A stretch of DNA of 5,814 nt from an uncultured Steroidobacter sp. (GTDB lineage Bacteria > Pseudomonadota > Gammaproteobacteria > Steroidobacterales > Steroidobacteraceae). This document shows positions 1 to 5,814 of this stretch, in pieces. Each line of letters begins with the position of its first letter. Position 1 is the first letter of the stretch. The position numbers were made by a program, and so were the translations under genes. The notes beneath the pieces were generated by a model. The model saw only the letters and a program-made list of their open reading frames with translations. It ran no database searches and was not told the origin of the DNA. The DNA is taken from NCBI GenBank assembly GCA_946478975.1, contig CAMLEO010000375.1, forward strand, positions 1 through 5,814, given 5' to 3'.

Positions 1-540
1 GCTCGCGCCGTGCAACTCATCATGGAAGCCAAGGGCCGAGTGCTGCTGGTGGGCGGCCGGTTCAGCCGTCACATCGCCGCGATGCTCGCGGGCTATCTCA
101 CTCAGTTTCGCTCTGGCGTGATCGCGGCGCCGGCGCTTTCTTCGGAAACGTTCGATCTGCTGCTCGATACCGGCCCGCGCGACACGCTGGTGGCATTCGA
201 TCATCGCCGTTATCAAACCGATGTGATTCGTTTCGTCGAACAGGCCGCGGAGCGCGGCATGCAGGTGGTGTTGTTCACGGACGTGTGGCGTTCGCCCGCC
301 GCCGAACATGCGAAAGTGGTGATCGTCGGGCCGATGGAAGCCGACTCGCCTTACGACACGCTCGCGCCCGCGGTGGCGCAGATGGAAGCGTTGGTCGCAC
401 GCATCGTCGCCGAGCACGCGGAGAACAGCGGCACGCGCATCGAAGAGCTGGAGCGCATTCGCTCGCGTAACACGGCAACGATCGATGGATCGAAAGCCGC
501 CGCCGCCAAACGCGCGCCAGCGAAAAAGAAATCGCGATGA
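1..540 (+). CDS. MurR/RpiR-family transcriptional regulator, C-terminal SIS domain (5' truncated)
   Basis: The reading frame is open from base 1, so this is the last 179 residues of a longer protein whose N-terminal helix-turn-helix (expected in RpiR-type regulators) lies outside the window. The visible part looks like a SIS sugar-phosphate/ligand-binding fold: a first strand and loop GRVLLVGGRFS (about residues 12-22), a Ser pair in ALSSETF, then DTLVAFDHRRYQ and GMQVVLFTDVWRSP, the alternating strands typical of MurR/RpiR ligand domains. FDxRRYQ and LFTDxWxSP are features I recognise from this family rather than from sugar isomerases. The protein ends in a low-complexity basic tail (KAAAAKRAPAKKKSR) after a charged helix. 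The stop overlaps the next gene's start (ATGA), so the two are probably co-transcribed and the regulator may control the amidohydrolase. The ligand is unknown. A stand-alone SIS enzyme is less likely but cannot be excluded without the N-terminus. Confidence 0.8.
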   Translation, partial: ARAVQLIMEAKGRVLLVGGRFSRHIAAMLAGYLTQFRSGVIAAPALSSETFDLLLDTGPRDTLVAFDHRRYQTDVIRFVEQAAERGMQVVLFTDVWRSPAAEHAKVVIVGPMEADSPYDTLAPAVAQMEALVARIVAEHAENSGTRIEELERIRSRNTATIDGSKAAAAKRAPAKKKSR

Positions 541-1304
541 CGGCTGCAAACACTCCGCCGGGCCGGCCGCCTGCCGTTGAAATCCTGAACAATGAGGGCC
601 GCTCGCCATTCGTGCTGATCTGCGAGCACGCGTCCAATTACATTCCGCCGGAATACAACAAGCTCGGCCTAGATGATAACGAGCTCGCTCGTCACATTGC
701 CTGGGACATCGGCGCAGCCAACGTCACACGGGCGCTCTCGAAACGTCTCGACGCGGCGGCATTTCTCGGCGGCTACTCGCGCCTGCTGATCGATCTGAAT
801 CGGCCGCTGCACGTTGCCGACAGCATTCCGCTGCGCTCCGAGTCCACGGACATCGTCGGCAATCACTCGTTGAGCGCCGCCGAACGCGAGCGGCGAGCCC
901 GCCTGATGTTTCATCCATTTCAAGACAGCCTGCGCGCCCACATCGATCAACGCGCTGCCGACGGCCGGCGCAATATCTTGGTTGCTGTTCACAGCTTCAC
1001 GCCGGTCTATCTGGGTCAGACGCGTTCCTGGCATGCCGGCGTATTGTTCGATAAAGCAGAAACGCTCGGGCAAGCGTTGATCGCCCAGCTGAGTCGCGAT
1101 CCCATGCTGAACGTGGGCGCGAATGTTCCGTATAGCGTCAGCGCCGAAGCGGATTACGCACTGGTCGTGCACGGCGATCTGCTGGGCAATCCCGCCGTGT
1201 TGATCGAGATTCGCAACGATCTGATCTCGGACACGGCGGGTGTGGCGGAATGGACGGACAGGCTCGAACGAGCGCTGTCCGCCATCGCACCGGCGTCAGG
1301 TTAA
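537..1304 (+). CDS. N-formylglutamate amidohydrolase family protein
   Basis: This 255-residue protein belongs by its motifs to the N-formylglutamate amidohydrolase family, zinc-type amidases that release glutamate from N-formyl-L-glutamate; in the classical case this is the last step of a histidine degradation route. Visible motifs in order are CEHASN (29-34, probable metal residues Glu30/His31), HIAWDIGA (53-60), SRLLIDLNRP (81-90), VHSFTP (151-156, His152) and VLIEIRND (221-228, Glu224). No signal peptide is apparent, so it is probably cytoplasmic. The ATG overlaps the stop of the regulator by 4 bp and has only a purine-rich stretch (aaaaagaaa) upstream, consistent with translational coupling. 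No hutH, hutU or hutI lies in view, so a role in histidine breakdown is not supported here. Given the epimerase opposite, hydrolysis of another N-acyl or peptide-linked glutamate is an alternative. Family assignment is firm; the substrate is not. Confidence 0.88.
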   Translation: MTAANTPPGRPPAVEILNNEGRSPFVLICEHASNYIPPEYNKLGLDDNELARHIAWDIGAANVTRALSKRLDAAAFLGGYSRLLIDLNRPLHVADSIPLRSESTDIVGNHSLSAAERERRARLMFHPFQDSLRAHIDQRAADGRRNILVAVHSFTPVYLGQTRSWHAGVLFDKAETLGQALIAQLSRDPMLNVGANVPYSVSAEADYALVVHGDLLGNPAVLIEIRNDLISDTAGVAEWTDRLERALSAIAPASG

Positions 1305-1309
1305 AGCTA

Positions 1310-1339
1310 GCCCGGCAAAAGTCACGCCTTTTGCCGGGC
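1310..1339. terminator. Perfect 12-bp hairpin between convergent genes, possible bidirectional terminator
   Basis: Bases 1310-1321 (gcccggcaaaag) pair perfectly with 1328-1339 (cttttgccgggc) around a 6-nt loop. It begins 5 nt after the amidohydrolase stop. The four A/T pairs lie inside the stem and no long T-run follows on either strand, so it is not a textbook intrinsic terminator. Its place between two convergent genes makes transcription termination or 3'-end protection the likeliest role. Confidence 0.55.
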
Positions 1340-1341
1340 GT

Positions 1342-1368
1342 GTCGAAAGGGCCTCGGCCGCTTTCGAC
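1342..1368. terminator. Second intergenic hairpin, next to the epimerase 3' end
   Basis: Bases 1342-1349 (gtcgaaag) pair perfectly with 1361-1368 (ctttcgac). The interior is GC-rich (ggcctcggccg) and can pair partly with itself. It lies just beyond the epimerase stop codon. On the minus strand a run of six T residues comes before the stem rather than after it, so this is not a standard intrinsic terminator by itself. It may act with the neighbouring hairpin to separate convergent transcripts. Confidence 0.4.
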
Positions 1369-1375
1369 CAAAAAA

Positions 1376-2356
1376 TTATCCCCACAGGGCCGGCGAGGGC
1401 CACGCCATCACGCCGGTCTTGTCATATTGAATGGGGTTCGGCCAATCCTCCGCTTGCAACAGCGGGCCGTCGAGATCGACCACTTCGCACAACTGCGCCA
1501 GCACCATTCCGGGCGCCATGCCGATCGAGCCCGTGACCATGCAGCCGACCATCAATCGCAAGCCCGCCGCGCGGGCCGCGTGAGCAAGCTCCAGCGCCGC
1601 GGTCAGACCGCCCGTCTTGTCGAGTTTGATATTCACGAAATCGTAGCGGGTCTTCAGCCGCTCCAGGTCGGCGATGGTGTCGATGGCTTCATCCGCACAC
1701 ACCGGAATCGGCGAGCGTCCCGCAACCAATTCGTCGTCGCCGTTCACCGGCACGGGTTGTTCGAGCAAATCGACGCGCAACTCCGCGAAGCGCGGCCCGA
1801 GCGCATAAACAGTTTTCACATCGAGCGCTTGATTGGCATCGACGATGAGTCGTGAATTCGGCGCGCCGCGCCGCACGGCTTGCACACATTCGAGCGGCCG
1901 ATCCGCCGACACCTTGATCTTCAGCCAGCGAAACTGCGCCAGCTCACGCGCCGCTTTCTCGTACGCGTCGATCGAACGAATGCCGATCGTCACCGCGCTC
2001 GCGATTTCACGAGCACTGCCGACGCCCGCGAGCTCCCAGGCTCGCCGTCCGGCGCGTTTCGCTTCCAGATCCCAGAGCGCCGAATCGAGCGCGTTGCGCG
2101 CGCCGCCGATCGGCAACACCTTCAATAGCTCAGCACGCGTGACGCCCGCTTCGATCCGGCTACGCACCGCTTCGAGCTGCGCCATCATGCTGTCCGGCGT
2201 TTCGCCGTGATAATCGACGCCCGCCGCCTCACCGCGGCCGACGAATTGCCCGTCCTGCAACGTCACGATGATCACATCGCTGTGCGTGTACGTGGCCCGC
2301 GAAATGACGAACGGCTCGCGCAACGGCCAAGCCTTTTTCTGTACTGTTAACTTCAC
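1376..2356 (-). CDS. Dipeptide epimerase-like enolase-superfamily racemase (L-Ala-D/L-Glu epimerase or DgcA-like)
   Basis: From the GTG at 2354-2356 this is a 326-residue enolase-superfamily enzyme of the muconate-lactonizing subgroup. It has an N-terminal capping domain (about 1-110, PFVISRATYTHSDV, GRGEAAG) and then the barrel. Barrel motifs are KIK (Lys146/Lys148, catalytic base side), VDAN (Asp173), LEQP (Glu199) and CADE (Asp222) as Mg2+ ligands, and NIKLDKTGGL (Lys244/Lys247, opposite catalytic side). GCMVTGSIG follows, then DLDGPLL, whose Asp294-x-Asp296 matches the DxD that binds the substrate amino group in L-Ala-D/L-Glu epimerases. Such enzymes invert the alpha carbon of glutamate in murein-derived dipeptides; closely similar proteins (DgcA) racemise N-acetyl-D-glutamate. 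I cannot choose between these. The GTG is preferred because AAGGAG sits 5 nt before it; an in-frame ATG at 2395 would add 13 unlikely residues (Gly/Val-rich) and encode the Shine-Dalgarno. It converges on the amidohydrolase. Confidence 0.85.
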   Translation of the reverse strand: MKLTVQKKAWPLREPFVISRATYTHSDVIIVTLQDGQFVGRGEAAGVDYHGETPDSMMAQLEAVRSRIEAGVTRAELLKVLPIGGARNALDSALWDLEAKRAGRRAWELAGVGSAREIASAVTIGIRSIDAYEKAARELAQFRWLKIKVSADRPLECVQAVRRGAPNSRLIVDANQALDVKTVYALGPRFAELRVDLLEQPVPVNGDDELVAGRSPIPVCADEAIDTIADLERLKTRYDFVNIKLDKTGGLTAALELAHAARAAGLRLMVGCMVTGSIGMAPGMVLAQLCEVVDLDGPLLQAEDWPNPIQYDKTGVMAWPSPALWG

Positions 2357-2361
2357 ATCGA

Positions 2362-2367
2362 CTCCTT
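2362..2367 (-). promoter_or_regulatory. Ribosome binding site deciding the GTG start of the epimerase
   Basis: On the minus strand AAGGAG stands 5 nt upstream of the GTG at 2354-2356. This is the strongest Shine-Dalgarno sequence I see in the window, and it is the reason for rejecting the longer ATG start at 2395. Confidence 0.7.
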
Positions 2368-2414
2368 TCGAGACCCCCACCCCGGGGCCGAGCATAGCAA
2401 GCCGCGAGATCCGC

Positions 2415-2420
2415 TAGAAT
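2415..2420 (+). promoter_or_regulatory. Possible -10 element (TAGAAT) for the oxygenase-mrdA unit
   Basis: TAGAAT matches five of six positions of the sigma-70 -10 consensus and lies 8 nt before the ATG at 2429. No convincing -35 hexamer is found 16-18 nt upstream. If it is used, transcription would start at or within a few bases of the ATG, giving a leaderless or nearly leaderless mRNA. This agrees with the lack of a Shine-Dalgarno sequence before the ATG. It is a suggestion from sequence only. Confidence 0.35.
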
Positions 2421-2428
2421 CCGCGCCC

Positions 2429-3046
2429 ATGCCGATTCAATCCCTGTTTCCCACCCGCATCTATACCGCGCCGCTGCAACGAGGCGACTGGCGCAAGCTC
2501 AACAAACAATTGCTGCGCGAATGCCTGCAGCTGCAGGTGGACGACGAAGCTGGCGTGCGTTGGTCCAAGACCAACTATCCCGGCGGCTATACGTCCTATC
2601 ACTCTGCGCATCGCATGCAGCAGATCTCGCCGACGTTTACCACGCTGGAGCGGAGAATCGACCGCCACGTGAAGTCATTCGTCAAGGCGCTGGAGCTGGA
2701 CATGAGCGGACGCGAGCTGGTGATGACGGACTGCTGGGTGAACATCATGCCGCAGCAGGTTGCGCACAGCATGCACTTGCATCCGCTGTCGACGATCAGC
2801 GGCACGTACTACGTGCAGACGCCGAAAGGCTGTGCCGGATTGAAATTCGAAGATCCGCGCTTGGAACGATTCATGGCGGCACCGCCGAGACGCGCGGATG
2901 CGAAGCCGGAGAATCGGTTGTGGTCGGTGGTGCCGGCCGAGGCCGGCAAGCTGGTGTTGTTTGAAAGCTGGTTGAGGCACGAGGTGGCGGCCAATCCGAT
3001 CGCGAGCGATCGCATCAGTATCAGTTTCAACTACAATTGGTTCTAG
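2429..3046 (+). CDS. Putative 2-oxoglutarate/Fe(II)-dependent oxygenase (TIGR02466-like)
   Basis: This 205-residue protein resembles a family of small proteins of unknown substrate predicted to be 2-oxoglutarate/Fe(II) dioxygenases. It has the family-like start (QSLFPTRIY), a predicted cupin-like core with CWVNIMP (102-108), HSMHLHPLSTISGTYYV (113-129) carrying His116 and His118 as probable iron-site residues, GLKFEDPR (137-144), GKLVLFESWLRHEV (173-186) with the distal His184, and DRISISFNYNW (194-204), where Arg195 would bind the 2-oxoglutarate carboxylate. No signal peptide or membrane segment is apparent. The ATG at 2429 gives the expected N-terminus but has no Shine-Dalgarno before it. 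mrdA follows after 25 nt on the same strand, so co-transcription is plausible, but a link to cell-wall synthesis is not shown. Fold and cofactor are reasonably inferred; the substrate is unknown. Confidence 0.75.
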   Translation: MPIQSLFPTRIYTAPLQRGDWRKLNKQLLRECLQLQVDDEAGVRWSKTNYPGGYTSYHSAHRMQQISPTFTTLERRIDRHVKSFVKALELDMSGRELVMTDCWVNIMPQQVAHSMHLHPLSTISGTYYVQTPKGCAGLKFEDPRLERFMAAPPRRADAKPENRLWSVVPAEAGKLVLFESWLRHEVAANPIASDRISISFNYNWF

Positions 3047-3071
3047 CGTCGCCTCCCAAATCAGCGGGCAC

Positions 3072-4994
3072 ATGACCAATTCCATTCGGCTGAAGGACCA
3101 CCGAGCGGAGCAACAGCTCTTCCAGCAACGCGCCATGGTTGCCGGCATCGTCATGGTGCTCGCGCTGGGAGCTGTGATCGTCCGCTTGGTTTGGCTGCAG
3201 GTGGTACGTCACGACTATTACGTCGGCGAGTCCCAGGGCAACCGGATCAAAGTCGAGCCCATACCCGCAACCCGCGGTTTGATTCTGGATCGGAACGGAC
3301 AGCCGCTCGCAACCAACGCTCCCTCGTTCCAACTCGAGATCACGCGGGAGCAGGTCTCGGATCTCGACGCCACGCTGGCCGAACTCGCCGCGCTCGATCT
3401 GGTCGAGCCCTCGGATATTCCCCGCCTGCGCAAGGAGATTCGCAGCCGCCGCGGCTTTGACTCGGTGCCGGTCAGGCTGCAGCTCACGGAACAGGAGCTC
3501 GCCCGTTTCGCAGCCCACCACCACAACTTTCCAGGCGTCGACATCGTGCCGCGCCTCACCCGCTACTATCCGCTGGGCAGCAGCAGCGTCCACGCCATCG
3601 GTTATGTTGCCGCGATCAGCGAAGAGGATGAGAAGAGCCTCGACATGGCCCGCTACGCCGGCACCACGTTGACCGGAAAGAGTGGCGTGGAGCGCGCCTA
3701 CGAAAATGAATTGCACGGACAGCCGGGCGTCAGGCAATTGCTGGTCAACGCGCAAGGCCGCCGCGTCGAGCGCATCGGCCGGACGGACGTGGTCCTGGAA
3801 ACACGGCAGCCGATTGCCGGCAACGATTTGTTACTGACGATCGATCTGCGCGTTCAGCAAGCCGCCGAAGAAGCTCTGCGAGGCCAGCGTGGCGCGGCCG
3901 TTGCAATCGATCCGAATAACGGCGATGTGCTGGCGTTCGTGAGTACGCCCGCATTCGATCCGAATTTGTTTGCCCGCGGCCTGAATCGATCGCAGTATCT
4001 CCAATTGACCGAAGATCCGCAGCGGCCGATGTACGACCGCGCGTTGCGAGGTGTCTACCCGCCGGGCTCGACCATCAAACCTCTGTTCGCTCTCGCCGCG
4101 CTCGAGTACGGCATCGTCACCTCGCACGATACCCGCTATTGCCGGGGCATGTGGTCGGCGCCAGGCTATGGGCGCGCACGTCGAGATTACAATTTCGACA
4201 GAGGGGGGCATGGCACCGTCGATCTGCAGAAAGCCATTGCCACTTCCTGCGACGTGTACTTTTTCGACATCGCGAGGGCGATGGGCATCGATCGCATGGC
4301 GATGTTTCTTTCCCGGTTCGGCGTCGGCGCGGCCACCGGAATAGATATCCAGGGTGAGCGCCTGGGGATCTTGCCGTCGACTGAATGGAAGAAGCGCGCC
4401 TATAAACGTCCGGAGCTGCAGGCCTGGTTCCCTGGCGACACCATCAGTGTGGGCATCGGCCAGGGACAGATGTTGGTCACACCGCTGCAACTGGCTCATG
4501 CCGTTGCCACGCTGTCCGCTCGCGGCACGCGTTACAGGCCCCGCATGGTTCGAGCCATTCGGGACGTTCGTACCGGACGAGTTCACGAACTGCCGCCGGT
4601 GGCGCTGGCGCCGGTAAAAACCGCCGATCCCGCGGCATGGGACGTAGCCATCGCCGGGATGGTCGATGTTGTAAATGCACCGTACGGTACCGCGCGGTCG
4701 TTTCTGTCACCCTCGCCGGAATACAAAATGGCGGGCAAGAGCGGCACGGCGCAAGTCTTTACCGTTGCGCTCAACGAGCGCGTGCGTAAACCGGGTGAAT
4801 TGGACGAGCATCTGCGCGATCACGCGTTGTTCGTTGCTTTCGCGCCGGTCGAGGCACCCACGATCGCGCTCGCCGTCGTCATCGAAAATGCGCCCGGCGG
4901 CGGTTCTCGATTCGCGGCGCCCATCGCTCGCAGGATCCTCGACACTTACCTGCTCACGCCAGCGGCTAACCAAACACCGCCGGCAGCTCCTTGA
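3072..4994 (+). CDS. mrdA: Penicillin-binding protein 2 (peptidoglycan D,D-transpeptidase of the elongasome)
   Basis: This 640-residue class B PBP cross-links peptidoglycan during side-wall elongation, working with the glycosyltransferase RodA in the inner membrane. A short cytoplasmic N-terminus (IRLKDH) is followed by one membrane anchor (about 21-45). The periplasmic pedestal domain begins near VEPIPATRGLILDRNG (61-76) and includes RLTRYYPLG and LTGKSGVERAYE. The transpeptidase domain carries YPPGSTIKP with nucleophile Ser333 and Lys336, then SCD (392-394) as the SxN/SxD motif, GDTISVGIGQG (455-465), and KSGT (556-559). The length is close to the E. coli enzyme (633) and all catalytic motifs are intact. 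Cys357, Asp372, His380 and Cys393 fall where a zinc site has been described in Acinetobacter PBP2. Only a weak GCGGG precedes the ATG. The upstream oxygenase gene is 25 nt away, and mreBCD and rodA are not adjacent, unlike the usual gene order. The 3' end overlaps a convergent oxidoreductase by 29 bp. Confidence 0.96.
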   Translation: MTNSIRLKDHRAEQQLFQQRAMVAGIVMVLALGAVIVRLVWLQVVRHDYYVGESQGNRIKVEPIPATRGLILDRNGQPLATNAPSFQLEITREQVSDLDATLAELAALDLVEPSDIPRLRKEIRSRRGFDSVPVRLQLTEQELARFAAHHHNFPGVDIVPRLTRYYPLGSSSVHAIGYVAAISEEDEKSLDMARYAGTTLTGKSGVERAYENELHGQPGVRQLLVNAQGRRVERIGRTDVVLETRQPIAGNDLLLTIDLRVQQAAEEALRGQRGAAVAIDPNNGDVLAFVSTPAFDPNLFARGLNRSQYLQLTEDPQRPMYDRALRGVYPPGSTIKPLFALAALEYGIVTSHDTRYCRGMWSAPGYGRARRDYNFDRGGHGTVDLQKAIATSCDVYFFDIARAMGIDRMAMFLSRFGVGAATGIDIQGERLGILPSTEWKKRAYKRPELQAWFPGDTISVGIGQGQMLVTPLQLAHAVATLSARGTRYRPRMVRAIRDVRTGRVHELPPVALAPVKTADPAAWDVAIAGMVDVVNAPYGTARSFLSPSPEYKMAGKSGTAQVFTVALNERVRKPGELDEHLRDHALFVAFAPVEAPTIALAVVIENAPGGGSRFAAPIARRILDTYLLTPAANQTPPAAP

Positions 4995-5814
4995 GCGCGC
5001 GGTGCACGAACTGCACGCACACGGATCCTTCACCCACTGCTGAAGCGATGCGCTTCACGCTGCCCGACCTCACATCGCCGACCGCGAACACGCCGGGCAG
5101 GCTCGTCTCCATCAAATACGGCTGACGCGGCAGCGACCAGCGGGCCGCCTTCAACTCTTCGGCGGTGAGATCCGAGCCGGTGCGCACGAAACCTTTGTCG
5201 TCGAGATTCACGCAGCTCTTCAACCATTCCGTATTCGGCGCAGCGCCCGTCATCAGGAACACGTGACGAATCGGCCGGGTCTGCTGATCGCCGGTGCGAT
5301 CGTTGATCCAGGTCACGCGCTCCAGCTCGTGCTCGCCTTCCAGGCACGTAATCTGGGTGCGCGTATGCAAAGTGATATTGGGCGTCTCTTCGATCCGGCG
5401 GATCAAATAATGCGACATGCTCTCCGCCAGCCCGTCGGAACGCACCAGGATGTGCACGTGACGGCAGCCGCCGGAAAGAAACACGGCCGCCTGGCCGGCG
5501 GAGTTGCCGCCGCCCACGACGATGGCTTCATCGCGCTGACACAGCTTTCCTTCCAGGTGCGTGGCGGCGTAATAAACGCCGGTGCCGGCATACTTGGCGA
5601 GATTTTCGAGGCCGGGCTTTCGATATTGGGCACCGGTCGCAATGATCACGGCGCGAGCACGCGCACTGCGGCCATCGGCCATCTCGATGCGATACGGCCA
5701 CTTGTCACAATGCAACTGGACCGCGTCGATGGCGACGTTGAAACACGCGCCGAACTTTTGCGATTGAACGACGGCACGGCCGGCGAGCGCCTGCCCGGAA
5801 ATGCCAGTGGGAAA
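4966..5814 (-). CDS. Thioredoxin-reductase-like FAD/NAD(P)H-dependent oxidoreductase (5' truncated)
   Basis: The frame is open to the window edge, so the 282 residues here are the C-terminal part; the first FAD-binding GxGxxG and any further N-terminal domain lie outside. The fragment begins FPTGISGQALAGRAVVQSQKFG (counted here in two parts, 1-10 and 11-22), a segment typical of TrxB-like flavoproteins. It continues with VIIATGA (56-62), the NAD(P)H Rossmann loop VVGGGNSAGQAA (99-110), the VFLMTGAAPNT segment (185-195) and the second FAD motif GVFAVGDVRSG (241-251), then VKRIASAVGEGS. The place where thioredoxin reductases carry CxxC just before the NADPH loop reads YYAATHLEG (81-89), with no cysteine, so it probably does not reduce thioredoxin by the usual disulfide route. 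Similar proteins are often fused to an N-terminal cyclic-nucleotide-binding or receiver domain; that is from family knowledge and cannot be seen here. A TTG at 5713-5715 is internal and not the start. Confidence 0.87.
   Translation of the reverse strand, partial: FPTGISGQALAGRAVVQSQKFGACFNVAIDAVQLHCDKWPYRIEMADGRSARARAVIIATGAQYRKPGLENLAKYAGTGVYYAATHLEGKLCQRDEAIVVGGGNSAGQAAVFLSGGCRHVHILVRSDGLAESMSHYLIRRIEETPNITLHTRTQITCLEGEHELERVTWINDRTGDQQTRPIRHVFLMTGAAPNTEWLKSCVNLDDKGFVRTGSDLTAEELKAARWSLPRQPYLMETSLPGVFAVGDVRSGSVKRIASAVGEGSVCVQFVHRALKELPAVFG

Noticed and set aside
1250..1855. Plus-strand open frame of 201 codons across the convergent spacer and epimerase 3' part
   Set aside because: Arg/Gln/His-rich sequence with no domain, opposite a well-supported enolase-superfamily gene and crossing the hairpins.
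2380..2387. ccccgggg palindrome in the divergent spacer as a possible operator
   Set aside because: It is short, GC-rich and unrepeated, so it is expected by chance at this base composition.
2357..2395. Longer epimerase start at the ATG on the minus strand (position 2395)
   Set aside because: The extra 13 residues are Gly/Val-rich and unlike the family start, and their codons contain the AAGGAG Shine-Dalgarno for the downstream GTG.
2524..2537. Perfect 14-bp palindrome cctgcagctgcagg
   Set aside because: It lies inside the oxygenase coding sequence, where it simply encodes Leu-Gln repeats; no partner site or regulatory context is seen.
3027..3755. Long minus-strand open frame of 242 codons opposite the start of mrdA
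   Set aside because: It is a shadow of the GC-rich mrdA frame, has no recognisable motifs, and the plus-strand protein is unambiguous PBP2.
3831..4586. Minus-strand open frame of 251 codons opposite the mrdA transpeptidase domain
   Set aside because: Composition and lack of motifs mark it as an antisense artefact of high-GC coding DNA.

Overview
The window is about 5.8 kb of GC-rich, densely coding proteobacterial chromosome. The PBP2 sequence, with its IRLKDH start, PIPATRG segment and SCD motif, resembles gammaproteobacterial PBP2. The codon choice (strong G/C third positions) and the compact layout fit a free-living, high-GC gammaproteobacterium. This placement is an inference and goes no finer than class. 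There are six protein genes. The first (plus strand) and the last (minus strand) run off the window edges. No RNA gene, insertion sequence, CRISPR array or integrase is visible.

Left block (1-2356): the end of a MurR/RpiR-type SIS-domain regulator overlaps, by an ATGA junction, an N-formylglutamate amidohydrolase family gene. A convergent dipeptide-epimerase-like enolase-superfamily gene faces them. The 71-bp convergent spacer holds two perfect hairpins. Together the genes suggest salvage of acylated or peptide-bound glutamate, from cell-wall peptide or N-acyl-(D-)glutamate, with the regulator as local sensor.

Middle block (2357-4994): a 72-bp divergent spacer separates the epimerase from a small 2-oxoglutarate/Fe(II) oxygenase-like protein. 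A complete penicillin-binding protein 2 gene (mrdA), the elongasome transpeptidase, follows 25 nt later. The usual mreBCD and rodA neighbours are not next to it.

Right block (4966-5814): a minus-strand thioredoxin-reductase-like FAD/NAD(P)H oxidoreductase overlaps the 3' end of mrdA by 29 bp, tail to tail, and continues beyond the window. It lacks the CxxC redox pair at the expected place.

The points most worth a second look are the PBP2 residues that match a reported zinc site with a Cys-for-Asp change, the isolated position of mrdA, and the regulator/amidohydrolase/epimerase cluster. No clearly new system is demonstrated; most of the window is recognisable metabolism and cell-wall synthesis.
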